From Gammaproteobacteria bacterium (GTDB lineage: Bacteria > Pseudomonadota > Gammaproteobacteria > SZUA-229): a DNA stretch of 64,000 nucleotides. The stretch is taken from contig JABDRN010000055.1 of NCBI GenBank assembly GCA_013041745.1, forward strand, positions 1 through 64,000. The letters run 5' to 3'. Position numbers and translations under genes: made by a program. How positions within the stretch are numbered: position 1 is the first letter of the stretch; the number at the start of each line of letters is the position of its first letter. Under the pieces are notes generated by a model that searched no databases, was not told the origin of the DNA, and saw only the letters and a list, made by a program, of their open reading frames with translations. Positions 1 through 10,874 of the stretch are shown piece by piece.

Positions 1-715
1 GGATTACAGCTCTCGTTATCTACTCGCCTGTGAAAGTCTCGAATCGACGAAGGAAAGCTTTGCTTTTACCGTGTTTGAACGTATTTTCAGGGAATTCGGG
101 CTGCCCAAAGCTATTCGCTCAGATAACGGTGTCCCTTTTGCGTCACCCACAGCTTTGTTTGGTTTGAGTAAATTATCTGTCTGGTGGTTACAGCTTGGCA
201 TTGCTGTTGAGCGCATTAAACCAGGCAATCCGCAGCAAAATGGCCGTCATGAACGCATGCATTTGACCTTAAAAAAGGAAGCGACTCAACCGGCTTCCTT
301 TAACTTTTTACAGCAGCAAAGTCGTTTTGATGATTTTGTTGAGGCGTTCAATAATGAACGCCCTCACCAGGCCATCGGGATGAAATATCCCGGTGAGCTG
401 TATACACCTTCAGTGAGAGAATATGCATCGCCTGTACCACCTGAATATCCTTATCATGATAAGACCATACAGGTCACACGATGTGGACGGATATGCCTTG
501 AAGGAAGAAAGATTAACCTGAGTACCGTTTTTGCGGGGCAATTTGTGGGAATACGTGAAGTCAGCGACAAGATTTGGCTTGTCAGCTTCATGGATTATGA
601 TTTAGGCTTCTTTGACGAGGAGTCAAATAAAGTAGATCCTGCCGAGAACCCGTTTATGGCAAAACTGTTACCTATGTCTTCGGTATAAAGTGTTACCTAT
701 GTTCCCGGTCAGGAC
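1..715 (+). mobile_element. 3' part of an insertion sequence, truncated by the window edge
   Basis: Integrase-core transposase ORF open from the window start, followed by an end-like sequence tgttacctatgttcccggtcagga; exact right end uncertain. Confidence 0.75.
2..688 (+). CDS. IS transposase, integrase catalytic core (partial, 5' end outside window)
   Basis: Frame open from base 2; FREFGLPKAIRSDNGVPFAS...NGRHERMHLTLKKEA...FNNERPHQAIGMKYPGELY is the DDE integrase-core signature. Confidence 0.85.
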   Translation, partial: DYSSRYLLACESLESTKESFAFTVFERIFREFGLPKAIRSDNGVPFASPTALFGLSKLSVWWLQLGIAVERIKPGNPQQNGRHERMHLTLKKEATQPASFNFLQQQSRFDDFVEAFNNERPHQAIGMKYPGELYTPSVREYASPVPPEYPYHDKTIQVTRCGRICLEGRKINLSTVFAGQFVGIREVSDKIWLVSFMDYDLGFFDEESNKVDPAENPFMAKLLPMSSV

Positions 716-745
716 CTTATTTATTTGGTCGGGATAGCAGGATTT
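716..745 (-). repeat. Partial duplicate of tRNA-Pro 3' end plus start of its terminator (30 bp, identical to 899..928)
   Basis: cttatttatttggtcgggatagcaggattt occurs exactly at both positions. Confidence 0.9.
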
Positions 746-746
746 A

Positions 747-768
747 TGAAATACATCCATGTATTTCA
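747..768 (-). repeat. Perfect hairpin TGAAATACA-TGGA-TGTATTTCA (GGA in loop on the tRNA-sense strand)
   Basis: 9-bp perfect arms read directly. Confidence 0.85.
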
Positions 769-870
769 CCCTTCGGGCCGGCTTTCTCAAAAACAGAAAC
801 CCGTTAAAAATGGCATCATGCCATTTTTCATGAACCTGTACGCTTTAACGAACAAGTCCTTCCAGACAAA

Positions 871-908
871 TAAATAAGCCACCTCGTTTTTGAGGTGGCT
901 TATTTATT
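871..908 (-). terminator. Rho-independent terminator of tRNA-Pro
   Basis: AATAAATAAGCCACCTC-aaaaac-GAGGTGGCTTATTTATT palindrome directly 3' of the tRNA. Confidence 0.85.
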
Positions 909-985
909 TGGTCGGGATAGCAGGATTTGAACCTGCGACCACTACACCCCCAGTGTAGTGCGCTACCAGACTGCGCTATATCCCG
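909..985 (-). tRNA. tRNA-Pro (anticodon GGG), CCA encoded
   Basis: CGGGATATAGCGCAGTCTGGTAGCGCACTACACTGGGGGTGTAGTGGTCGCAGGTTCAAATCCTGCTATCCCGACCA folds as a cloverleaf. Confidence 0.95.
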
Positions 986-1200
986 AAAGGCGCATAGGTT
1001 ACACGAAAGTATTTTAATTCGAAACTATCCCGTAGATATATTCAGTTTTAGAGCCGGACCTCAGCCAAGTATCTCCACAATATATTTAAGTGTTTATCTC
1101 TGAAAATCGCGGAACAAGATTCCGCTCCCATAAGAAATATGCAGTAAAGGAGCGGACCAGTAAAAATAACCTGGTGTTACGCGATTGCTTTAACAGGAAT

Positions 1201-1231
1201 AAAAAAGGCCGGTATCAAAACCGGCCTTTTC
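1201..1231 (-). terminator. Rho-independent terminator of the thrS-to-merR operon
   Basis: AAAAGGCCGGTTTTGATACCGGCCTTTTTT. Confidence 0.85.
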
Positions 1232-1248
1232 ATAAAAATGGGCTGTTG

Positions 1249-1602
1249 TTACTTCAGTATAGCTAACAAACCTTCAAGTTCGTCACGCAACTGACGGATG
1301 ATCTGCTGGCTCTGTGAATTATCATCTGCTACGTCTTCACCTGTCAGCTTTTGTCTGGCACCGCCGATAGTGTAACCCTGATCATATAACAGACTGCGTA
1401 TCTGACGTATCAGGATGACGTCATGCCGCTGATAATACCGTCTGTTACCACGGCGCTTAACCGGTTTTAATTGGGAAAACTCCTGCTCCCAGTAGCGTAA
1501 AACATGAGATTTGACCCCACATAGATCACTAACTTCTCCGATTGTAAAATAGCGCTTGCCAGGTATTACTGGTAATTCGTTATTGTTGCTGGCTTCCAGC
1601 AT
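1249..1602 (-). CDS. MerR-family transcriptional regulator
   Basis: [28 protein letters not shown]; usual position downstream of ihfA. Confidence 0.9.
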   Translation of the reverse strand: MLEASNNNELPVIPGKRYFTIGEVSDLCGVKSHVLRYWEQEFSQLKPVKRRGNRRYYQRHDVILIRQIRSLLYDQGYTIGGARQKLTGEDVADDNSQSQQIIRQLRDELEGLLAILK

Positions 1603-1882
1603 AAGCTTCTACTCTTTGCTTGAGTTTCTGTCCGGGTCTAAAGGTTACGACACGACGTGCTGAAATAGGGATCTCTTCTCCGGTTTTTGGATTGCGACCA
1701 GGTCGCTCTGTCTTGTTTCTTAAAACAAAATTTCCAAAACCAGAAAGTTTCACATGATTTGCATCACCTAAAGCTGCACGTACTTCTTCAAAGAACAGTT
1801 CGACCAGTTCTTTGGCTTCGCGCTTATTTAAGCCCAATTCTTCGTATAAACTTTCTGCCATATCGGCTTTCGTCAATGCCAT
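1580..1882 (-). CDS. ihfA: Integration host factor subunit alpha
   Basis: [35 protein letters not shown]...[41 protein letters not shown]. Confidence 0.97.
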   Translation of the reverse strand: MALTKADMAESLYEELGLNKREAKELVELFFEEVRAALGDANHVKLSGFGNFVLRNKTERPGRNPKTGEEIPISARRVVTFRPGQKLKQRVEAYAGSQQQ

Positions 1883-1884
1883 AC

Positions 1885-4284
1885 CTACTCCCGAAGTGTA
1901 GCAGCAAATTGTTGATTAAGTGTAGAAACGATATTTTCAATCTCAGATTCTACTTCATTGTCAGTAAGAGTGCGCGAAAACTCCTGTAAAATCAAGCCGA
2001 AAGCGATACTTTTTGTACCTTCATCGACTCCTTTACCCTGATATACATCAAATAACTGGGTTTCTTTGACCAAATCGGAAGATGCCCCATTAATAACTGA
2101 TAAAATATCAGATACAGGTATTGCCTCATCAACCAGAATCGCCAGGTCACGCCTTACTTCAGGGAAGCGGGATAATGGCGTGAACTCAGGGATTTTGTTG
2201 CTGGAGATCGCTGACTGCTTGATTTCGAAGACATAAACACGTGGATCAATGCCCAGCACTTTCTGCACTGTGGGATGCAGTGCTCCCATCCATCCTATAA
2301 TCTCACCGTCCTGTTTAATGCAGGCGCTCTGACCTGGATGTAAGGCTGGGTGCTCAGCTGCCGCAAAAACTGAATCTGTCGCTGAATATGATAACAGGGC
2401 TTCGACATCAGCTTTAATATCAAAAAAGTCAGCTTTCTGCGTCTGTTCTGCCCACTGCTCATCATGCAGGTCACCACAGATAACACCGGCAAACATAGGC
2501 TCCTGGCTGATCGCATCGACACCAGTACCTTCATCTGCAGGCCTGAAACACAGACCTGTCTCGAACAGGCGCACCCGGTTCTGCTGACGATTGACGTTGT
2601 ATTTCAAGGCACTCAGCAGGCCCGCCCACATGGTCGTGCGCATCACCGACATCTCAGAGGACAGAGGATTTGCCAGGGCGATAGTTTTCGCCTGCGGATC
2701 CAGTATATCCTGCCACTTCGGATCAACAAAACTGTAGCTGATTGCTTCGTAATAACCGCGGTTTACCAGGCATCGCTTGAGTTCATCCAGCGAATTCATT
2801 GCTTCAGGTCGTGACTGTATAACGGCATGGTAACTGGGTTGAGTCCGTGGGATATTGTTATAGCCGAATACTCGAACGACCTCTTCTAAAAGATCAGCTT
2901 CGATCTCGATATCAAAACGGAAGCTAGGCGCTTTCACCAGCCAGCCATCTGGATATACTTTCACTTCCATACCCAGGCGCTGGAAGATATCTGTAACTTC
3001 TGACTCTGCCAGTTCAATACCGAGGACTCGTTTAATGCGGTCGGAGCGCAGGTGTATAGGTAATATTTCTTCGGGATGTGCTGCTGTTTTATGTTCGAGC
3101 ACAGGACCAACTTCACCACCGCAAATCTCGCGCACCAGCTCTGTCGCCCGCTCGATAGCGTGAACCTGCATCTGGGTATCGACGCCACGTTCAAAGCGGT
3201 GCGATGAATCTGTATGCATGCCGTAGCTTCGCGCTTTACCAGCAATGACCTCGGGTTTGAAAAATGCGCTTTCAAGGAAGATATCAGTGGTTGAGTCATC
3301 TACTGCTGAGTCTTCACCGCCCATCACACCTGCTAATGCCAGGACACTGGAATCATCAGCTATAACCAACGTATTTTCCTGGAGATCGACACTTTTACCA
3401 TCTAGAAGAGTGGCTTTTTCAGACTTTTCTGCAAAACGGACGGTTATCTTGCCATCCAGTTTCTGCAGATCAAAAGCATGCATCGGCTGGCCGAGTTCCA
3501 GCATCACGTAATTAGTGATATCAACAACCGGACTTAATCCACGGATACCACCACGGCGCAGACGCTCAAGCATCCATAACGGCGTCTCGGCTCTCGGATT
3601 AATGCCTTTGATTACCCTGCCGGTGTAATGCGTACAAGCCTCAGTCGCTTCTATCTCAACAGCAAACTCATCGGTGATCGTCTGCTTATAGGGTTCCCAT
3701 AACTGCTCGGTGACCTCACACTTGTTGAGCACACCCAGCTCACGGGCGATACCGGTAATGCTCAGACAGTCACCTCGATTCGGCGTCAGATCAAGTTCGA
3801 TGATGGTGTCATCCAGTTGCAGATATTTACGGATATCCTGACCGATCGGCGCATCGTCTGGCAGTTCCATTAAACCTTCCGCGCTGTCAGCCAGGCCGAG
3901 TTCTTTTTCAGAACACAACATGCCTGATGATTCAACACCACGCAACTTTGCCGGTTTAATTTTCCACGTTTCACCCGGGCCAGGACCCGGTAATACTGCA
4001 CCGATTTTTGCCAGAGGAATAACCAGGCCTTCTCTTACATTGGATGCACCGCACACGATCTGTCGTGTTTCTGTGCCATCGGTGACCTGGCAGACATTTA
4101 ATTTATCGGCATCAGGGTGTTTCTCCAGTGACTCAACACGAGCAACCACCACCTCGCTAAACTCAGCAGCTGCCGGCTCGACAGCATCCACTTCCAGGCC
4201 AGCCATCGTCAGCTGATCGCACATCTCCTGAGTTGAGATAGAAGGATTGACCCAGCTTCTTAACCATTGTTCGCTAAATTTCAT
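1885..4284 (-). CDS. pheT: Phenylalanyl-tRNA synthetase beta subunit
   Basis: [33 protein letters not shown]..., full length, adjacent to pheS. Confidence 0.98.
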   Translation of the reverse strand: MKFSEQWLRSWVNPSISTQEMCDQLTMAGLEVDAVEPAAAEFSEVVVARVESLEKHPDADKLNVCQVTDGTETRQIVCGASNVREGLVIPLAKIGAVLPGPGPGETWKIKPAKLRGVESSGMLCSEKELGLADSAEGLMELPDDAPIGQDIRKYLQLDDTIIELDLTPNRGDCLSITGIARELGVLNKCEVTEQLWEPYKQTITDEFAVEIEATEACTHYTGRVIKGINPRAETPLWMLERLRRGGIRGLSPVVDITNYVMLELGQPMHAFDLQKLDGKITVRFAEKSEKATLLDGKSVDLQENTLVIADDSSVLALAGVMGGEDSAVDDSTTDIFLESAFFKPEVIAGKARSYGMHTDSSHRFERGVDTQMQVHAIERATELVREICGGEVGPVLEHKTAAHPEEILPIHLRSDRIKRVLGIELAESEVTDIFQRLGMEVKVYPDGWLVKAPSFRFDIEIEADLLEEVVRVFGYNNIPRTQPSYHAVIQSRPEAMNSLDELKRCLVNRGYYEAISYSFVDPKWQDILDPQAKTIALANPLSSEMSVMRTTMWAGLLSALKYNVNRQQNRVRLFETGLCFRPADEGTGVDAISQEPMFAGVICGDLHDEQWAEQTQKADFFDIKADVEALLSYSATDSVFAAAEHPALHPGQSACIKQDGEIIGWMGALHPTVQKVLGIDPRVYVFEIKQSAISSNKIPEFTPLSRFPEVRRDLAILVDEAIPVSDILSVINGASSDLVKETQLFDVYQGKGVDEGTKSIAFGLILQEFSRTLTDNEVESEIENIVSTLNQQFAATLRE

Positions 4285-4293
4285 CGTCGTATC

Positions 4294-5355
<1,062 letters not shown>

Positions 5356-5379
5356 TTATAAATAATTATTTTTTGCAAT

Positions 5380-5454
5380 AAAAAAGGGGAAGCTAGCTCC
5401 CCCTTTGTACTGATAAGCTTGTAGCAAACCAGCCGGGGTGATGACACCCCGGCT
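5380..5454 (-). promoter_or_regulatory. Two consecutive hairpins, the second terminator-like, between rplT and pheS (possible attenuator)
   Basis: AGCCGGGGTGTCATCACCCCGGCT followed by AAAGGGGGAGCTAGCTTCCCCTTTTTT on the minus strand. Confidence 0.6.
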
Positions 5455-5467
5455 AATCACAGCTTTA

Positions 5468-5827
5468 TTAGGCTGCGAGTGCTTCTTTCGCTTTATCAGC
5501 TATCTTTGAAAAGGCAGCCATGTCGTGAACAGCGAGGTCAGCCAGGACTTTACGATCGATCGCGATATCAGCTTTCGTCAGACCGTTGATTAAACGGCTG
5601 TATGATATACCGCATTCAGCTGCAGCAGCATTGATGCGTACGATCCATAATGAACGGAAAGTGCGTTTCTTCACACGACGGTCACGGTATGCGTATTGGC
5701 CGGCCTTGATAACAGCTTGATGAGCTACACGGTAGACACGACTACGCGCACCGTAATAACCTTTTGCTTTGGCTAAAACTTTCTTGTGTTTAGCTCTGGC
5801 CTGTACGCCTCTTTTTACTCTTGGCAT
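5468..5827 (-). CDS. rplT: Ribosomal protein L20
   Basis: [35 protein letters not shown]. Confidence 0.98.
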   Translation of the reverse strand: MPRVKRGVQARAKHKKVLAKAKGYYGARSRVYRVAHQAVIKAGQYAYRDRRVKKRTFRSLWIVRINAAAAECGISYSRLINGLTKADIAIDRKVLADLAVHDMAAFSKIADKAKEALAA

Positions 5828-5871
5828 TGTTCTATTCTCTTAAAATGTTCTGATTTGACCGATCTAATAAA

Positions 5872-6069
5872 TTAGATGTACGGCAGCATGCGTTTAAGCA
5901 TCTTGGTATCGTTTTCATGTACCTGGGCATCATCACGCAGGTGACGTTTACGCTTGGTGCTCTTCTTGGTCAAAATATGACGACGATGTGATTGACCGCG
6001 TTTAAATCCGCCGGAACCGTTCTTACGAAAACGCTTTGCAGCTCCGCGGTTTGTTTTCATCTTAGGCAT
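5872..6069 (-). CDS. rpmI: Ribosomal protein L35
   Basis: [45 protein letters not shown]. Confidence 0.98.
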   Translation of the reverse strand: MPKMKTNRGAAKRFRKNGSGGFKRGQSHRRHILTKKSTKRKRHLRDDAQVHENDTKMLKRMLPYI

Positions 6070-6131
6070 GTGCCTTCTCCAAAACTAAAATTCATTAACT
6101 GTTAACTAAATAACAGCTAACTTAATGACTG

Positions 6132-6656
6132 TTATTTATTGGTCTTTTTAGGACCCAGTACCATAACCATCTGGCGACCTTCCATTCCAGGCATCTGTTC
6201 AACGTTAGCTATCTCTTCGAGATCAGCCACGACACGTTGCAGTAACTCCATGCCTAGTTCCTGGTGAGCGAACTCACGCCCTCTGAAACGCATGGTAACC
6301 TTGGTCTTATCACCATTTTCAAGAAACTTGGTGAGCTTGTTCAGCTTCACCTTATAGTCACCAACCTCGGTACGAGGACGGAACTTGATCTCTTTTACCT
6401 GGGTGCGACGCTGCTTCTTTTTCGCACCCTGTTTCTTCTTGCTGTTCTCGAACTTGTATTTACCGAAATCCATGATCCGGCAAACAGGCGGTTCCGCATT
6501 CGGAGAAACCTCAACTAAATCCAATGAGACGTCTTTTGCTTTTTGTAGCGCTTCTTCACTTGTCAAAATACCAAGCTGTTCTCCTTCATGGTCGATAACT
6601 CGAACTTCAGGATATGTGATCTCGCTATTTACGCGCGTCTTTTTTGGTGCAGCGAT
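6132..6656 (-). CDS. infC: Translation initiation factor IF-3, apparent AUC start
   Basis: Supplied ORF 6132..6566 extends in frame to ATC at 6656: [37 protein letters not shown]; in-frame TAG lies just upstream and no ATG/GTG/TTG between; AGAGGA SD upstream. Confidence 0.92.
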   Translation of the reverse strand: MAAPKKTRVNSEITYPEVRVIDHEGEQLGILTSEEALQKAKDVSLDLVEVSPNAEPPVCRIMDFGKYKFENSKKKQGAKKKQRRTQVKEIKFRPRTEVGDYKVKLNKLTKFLENGDKTKVTMRFRGREFAHQELGMELLQRVVADLEEIANVEQMPGMEGRQMVMVLGPKKTNK

Positions 6657-6682
6657 AGTTTTATTCCTCTAAAACGGTGTTT

Positions 6683-8641
6683 CTATAAAACAGCGCGACC
6701 GCGGCCCGCGATCTCCAATGAGAACCTGTTGGCTACATCGTCGATCGACATAGTTCCGAGGTCCTCACCGCTTCGCGTGCGAACGGCCACTGTATTTGTT
6801 TCAAGCTCCCGATCGCCGATAACCAGCATGTAGGGAACCCGTTGTATAATGTGCTCGCGAATTTTATAGCCTACCTTCTCATTTCTCAAGTCCAATTCGA
6901 CCTTAAATCCTTGCGAAACAAGACTTTTTTGCACTTTTTCGGCAAATTCGGCCTGTTTGTCGGTAATATTGAGCACCACAGCCTGAACCGGGGCCAGCCA
7001 GAGCGGGAATTTGGCCTCGTGTTCTTCGATCAAAATACCGACAAATCGCTCGACTGAACCCAGGATGGCCCGGTGCAGCATGACCGGCGTGTGCTTGCTG
7101 TCATCAGCGGCGATATATTGCGCATCGAGACGCCCCGGCATGGAGAAATCGACCTGCATGGTACCACACTGCCATTCACGTCCCAGGCAGTCGCGCAGTA
7201 CAAATTCGATCTTCGGCCCATAAAAGGCGCCCTCACCCGGCTGCAGCTTCCAGTTCAATTTCTTGTTATCCAGCGCCACTTCCAGGGCTTTTTCGGCTTT
7301 GTCCCAGGCTTCATCGTCACCGACACGCTGCTCAGGGCGGGTCGACAGAGCCACCTGTATATCAGTGAAGCCAAAATCATTGTACACCTCGTAAACCAGG
7401 TCGATAAAGGCCGAAACCTCATCCTGCAGCTGGTCTTCGGTACAGAAGATGTGGGCATCATCCTGCACAAAATTACGCACCCGCATCAGGCCGTGCAGGG
7501 TACCGGATGGCTCGTTACGGTGACAGGAGCCAAATTCTGCCAGGCGCAGCGGTAGATCACGATAACTCTTCAGGCCCTGGTTAAAAACCTGTATGTGGCA
7601 CGGACAGTTCATCGGTTTAATCGCATAATCACGATTCTCAGAGTGTGTGGTAAACATCATGTCACCAAACTTGTCCCAGTGGCCAGACTTTTCCCACAGG
7701 CTGCGGTCGACGATCTGCGGTGTATGGATCTCCTGGTAATCGTGCTGGCGCAGCTTGTCGCGAATATAGTTCTGCACGGTGAGATAGATCGACCAGCCCT
7801 TGTCATGCCAGAACACCATGCCCGGTGCCTCTTCCTGCATATGAAAGAAATCCAGCTTCTTGCCAATCTTGCGATGATCGCGTTTTTCCGCTTCTTCGAG
7901 TTGATGCAGATACTTGTTTAACTGTTTCTTGTCCGGCCAGGCAGTACCGTAGACACGGGTCAGCATCTCGTTGTCGGAGTCGCCGCGCCAGTAGGCACCA
8001 GCCACTTTCATCAGCCTGAAGCCTTTACCCAGCTTGCCAGTACTCGGCATATGCGGGCCCCGGCAGACGTCGAACCAGTCCCCCTGACGGTAGATAGAGA
8101 CTTCCTCACCTTCAGGGATAATATCCTTGATGATCTCGACTTTATAATCTTCACCAATTTCAGAAAATACTTTGACTGCCTGATCACGATCGATCACCTC
8201 ACGCACGATCGGCAGATCGCGTTTCACGATCTCATGCATGCGTTGTTCGATAACTTTCAGGTCATCATCGGTAAAGGGCTTGTCACGTGCAAAATCATAG
8301 TAAAAACCGTTTTCGATGGCCGGACCGATGGTTACCTGGGTGCCTGGAAACAGCTCCTGCACGGCCTGCGCCATCACGTGTGCAGCATCGTGGCGCATCA
8401 GTTCCAGTGCTTCTTCATTCTTTGAAGTAACGATCGAGACTTCCGCATCATCAGCAATGACATGAGATGCATCGACCAGTTCACCGTTAACGCGGCCAGC
8501 CAGTGTCGCTTTGGCCAGACCCGGGCCGATATCAGTGGCGACATCCATTACGGTAAGCGGTGAATCGAAGGAACGTTGGGTTCCATCAGGCAGGGTTACA
8601 ACAGGACTGTTCTGAGGCATGTCTTCTCCAGTGGCGATCAC
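6683..8641 (-). CDS. thrS: Threonyl-tRNA synthetase (true start may be MPQNSPV, 7 codons in)
   Basis: TGS domain, [28 protein letters not shown] motif 2. Confidence 0.98.
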   Translation of the reverse strand: MIATGEDMPQNSPVVTLPDGTQRSFDSPLTVMDVATDIGPGLAKATLAGRVNGELVDASHVIADDAEVSIVTSKNEEALELMRHDAAHVMAQAVQELFPGTQVTIGPAIENGFYYDFARDKPFTDDDLKVIEQRMHEIVKRDLPIVREVIDRDQAVKVFSEIGEDYKVEIIKDIIPEGEEVSIYRQGDWFDVCRGPHMPSTGKLGKGFRLMKVAGAYWRGDSDNEMLTRVYGTAWPDKKQLNKYLHQLEEAEKRDHRKIGKKLDFFHMQEEAPGMVFWHDKGWSIYLTVQNYIRDKLRQHDYQEIHTPQIVDRSLWEKSGHWDKFGDMMFTTHSENRDYAIKPMNCPCHIQVFNQGLKSYRDLPLRLAEFGSCHRNEPSGTLHGLMRVRNFVQDDAHIFCTEDQLQDEVSAFIDLVYEVYNDFGFTDIQVALSTRPEQRVGDDEAWDKAEKALEVALDNKKLNWKLQPGEGAFYGPKIEFVLRDCLGREWQCGTMQVDFSMPGRLDAQYIAADDSKHTPVMLHRAILGSVERFVGILIEEHEAKFPLWLAPVQAVVLNITDKQAEFAEKVQKSLVSQGFKVELDLRNEKVGYKIREHIIQRVPYMLVIGDRELETNTVAVRTRSGEDLGTMSIDDVANRFSLEIAGRGRAVL

Positions 8642-8695
8642 TACTAAAGACCGCTTGCATGTTACGTAAGCATCTGAAATAGATGCATTTAAATT

Positions 8696-8772
<77 letters not shown>

Positions 8773-8799
8773 GAAATTCAGGTATTAAATAGACTATGT

Positions 8800-8943
8800 T
8801 ATGGTGACGCTACAGCTTCCTCGGCAATTGCTCCTGCATTGCTCTACCTAACTACATCCATGTAGTCGTGCCTCCGCTTAAATTCAAGCTTCGTCCCGGC
8901 CAGACTCCCGTCTGGCGTTCGCAGCTCCTTGCCCGCCGCTCAC
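8800..8943 (-). repeat. Insert between tRNA-Val and a 5' tRNA fragment, with several GGA-loop hairpins
   Basis: ACTACATGGATGTAGT (8851..8866), CCAGACGGGAGTCTGG (8900..8915), GCAATGCAGGAGCAATTGC (8824..8842) on the minus strand. Confidence 0.75.
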
Positions 8944-8962
8944 CCAACTGAGCTATGCGCCT
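8944..8962 (-). repeat. 5' fragment of tRNA-Val (19 bp identical to 8754..8772)
   Basis: ccaactgagctatgcgcct at both positions. Confidence 0.9.
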
Positions 8963-9146
8963 ATTTAAGGTCGCGAACAGTACCAAAATATAACACTTTA
9001 CTCAAGAAACTTTTTAAACAAAAGCGAAGTATATTAGAAAAATTAAACATAGATTTACAAAACAAATACCTTACAATATCAATGTGTAAATAATTAGACA
9101 CACACATTTCCATACAAGTATTTGAACAACAAAGGGACATTTAGAT

Positions 9147-10019
9147 ATGAATAACTACCTAACACTTTCCGCTTCTGCACTACTTCTTTCAGCACAACTA
9201 TTAACTACCGGCTGCAGCAGCGATGATGGCGACGGCGGCGGAACAGCAACCGTGCCTGCAACCGTGCCTGCAAATGCGACCGTGATCGACGCCAGCAATG
9301 CAGAAACACTGGTTGCAACTGTATCGACATCGTTAAGCTCTCTTGACCAGGCCCTTGCAGTAGAGGCGACTCCGGTGATCGGGATAAACACCGCGCTCGA
9401 CATAATCTTGCCACGCATCAAGAATAGCTCTAAGGATTCTGGCATCGATCTGGCCACAGGCGTTGCCTTCAATGACAGCGGCGCCTGTGCTGTTGACGGA
9501 ACATATTCTTTCACTGGCGATGAGAGCGATGACGGCGTCATCTATTCTGAAACCGTCACCGCCACCTTTGTCGCCTGTGATGATGGACTGGGTTTTGTTA
9601 TAGGCGGAACCTTGTCAGGTACATTTACCGAAAACAATAGCACTGGTGATTACACTGACAATTTCAGCGGCTCATTGGATCTAACCATCGTTTCTGGCAG
9701 TGATACCATCACGGTCAGCTTTACTGGACTTGACTTCTCGGAAACTGGAAACAATTTTGAGAGCACATATACTACGACTAAATCAACTTTTGCACTTGTG
9801 ATCACTGTCAATGGCGCCAATCAGTATGGCTTCCTTGCAGAATTGAGCGCACCTATTGTTGAAAGTAGCGGTGGTGAATCCTCATGTCCAGAAAGCGGGA
9901 CTATAAAAATCACCGGTGGTAATGGCACAACGGCAGAAGGCATTTACAATAGTGATGGCACAATGACTATTAATGCAAATGGCTCCTTTGTAACAACCGC
10001 CACTACTTGCTATTCTTAA
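9147..10019 (+). CDS. Putative secreted lipoprotein, hypothetical
   Basis: LLLSAQLLTTGCSS lipobox; low-complexity TATVPATVPANATV linker. Confidence 0.75.
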   Translation: MNNYLTLSASALLLSAQLLTTGCSSDDGDGGGTATVPATVPANATVIDASNAETLVATVSTSLSSLDQALAVEATPVIGINTALDIILPRIKNSSKDSGIDLATGVAFNDSGACAVDGTYSFTGDESDDGVIYSETVTATFVACDDGLGFVIGGTLSGTFTENNSTGDYTDNFSGSLDLTIVSGSDTITVSFTGLDFSETGNNFESTYTTTKSTFALVITVNGANQYGFLAELSAPIVESSGGESSCPESGTIKITGGNGTTAEGIYNSDGTMTINANGSFVTTATTCYS

Positions 10020-10050
10020 ATCATAATTTTTTTATAAATTTATGTCATTA

Positions 10051-10079
10051 TAACGGGGCTATAGCCCCGTTATTTTTTT
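10051..10079 (+). terminator. Terminator hairpin directly abutting the next start codon
   Basis: AACGGGGCTATAGCCCCGTTATTTTTTT immediately followed by ATG at 10080. Confidence 0.8.
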
Positions 10080-10874
10080 ATGAATAAGTTAACACTCAGC
10101 ACAACGATATTATTGTGCCTGGCAACTGCATCATTCGCAGAAGCACGATTAACCATATCGCCAGCTATATTGCATTTTGATTACACCGAATTCAGCACCA
10201 CTGACCAGGAGCTGAATAATGAGACCGGGTGGTTACCCGGTCTGAATGCTGGCTTGAGCTACGCTATTACGCCTGACTGGTCAGTTGCTATCGATACATC
10301 CTATTATCAGGGAACCGTGGATTACGATGGCCAGACCCAACAGGGCATACCCCATACCACAGACAGCGATGCCACACTCTTTCGCATCGGGGCACGACTG
10401 GACAGATCAATCTACAAAGATATACGCCTGTTTATCGGTGCTATGTCCCATCAGTGGAAGCGAGATATCAAAGATAAAAATAATATCAGCGGCATCGACG
10501 AAACCTATGAATGGTATGAATACTCTCTGGGCCTTGACACTGATTTTGTCATCACTAAAAAAGACAGGGTAAACCTGGAAATCAGTTACTTTTTAGTAAG
10601 AGATGCAACTGTTTTTGTCGACCTGTCCAGGGTCGATCTTGGTACCACGACACTTGATCTTGGCGATGGCACTGGCGGACGTTTGAACCTCAACTGGTTC
10701 CACCAGTACAGACAGAACATCAACCTTGGGCTTGGCGTATTTTTTGAAGGATGGCAGTTTGGCCGCAGCAATACAAAGCAAACAGAGAACAGTTCAGCTA
10801 TCACCTTTGTCACGGAGCCAAGAAGCGAAACTAAAAATACAGGACTAAAATTCAATATCCAATATATGTTTTAA
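10080..10874 (+). CDS. Predicted outer-membrane beta-barrel protein
   Basis: Signal peptide MNKLTLSTTILLCLATASFAEA; alternating hydrophobic strands; C-terminal ...LKFNIQYMF. Confidence 0.7.
   Translation: MNKLTLSTTILLCLATASFAEARLTISPAILHFDYTEFSTTDQELNNETGWLPGLNAGLSYAITPDWSVAIDTSYYQGTVDYDGQTQQGIPHTTDSDATLFRIGARLDRSIYKDIRLFIGAMSHQWKRDIKDKNNISGIDETYEWYEYSLGLDTDFVITKKDRVNLEISYFLVRDATVFVDLSRVDLGTTTLDLGDGTGGRLNLNWFHQYRQNINLGLGVFFEGWQFGRSNTKQTENSSAITFVTEPRSETKNTGLKFNIQYMF

Noticed and set aside
1687-1989. 100-aa plus-strand ORF over ihfA/pheT
   Set aside because: Antisense to well-conserved genes, no support.
7073-7555. 160-aa plus-strand ORF
   Set aside because: Antisense to thrS; no recognisable protein features.
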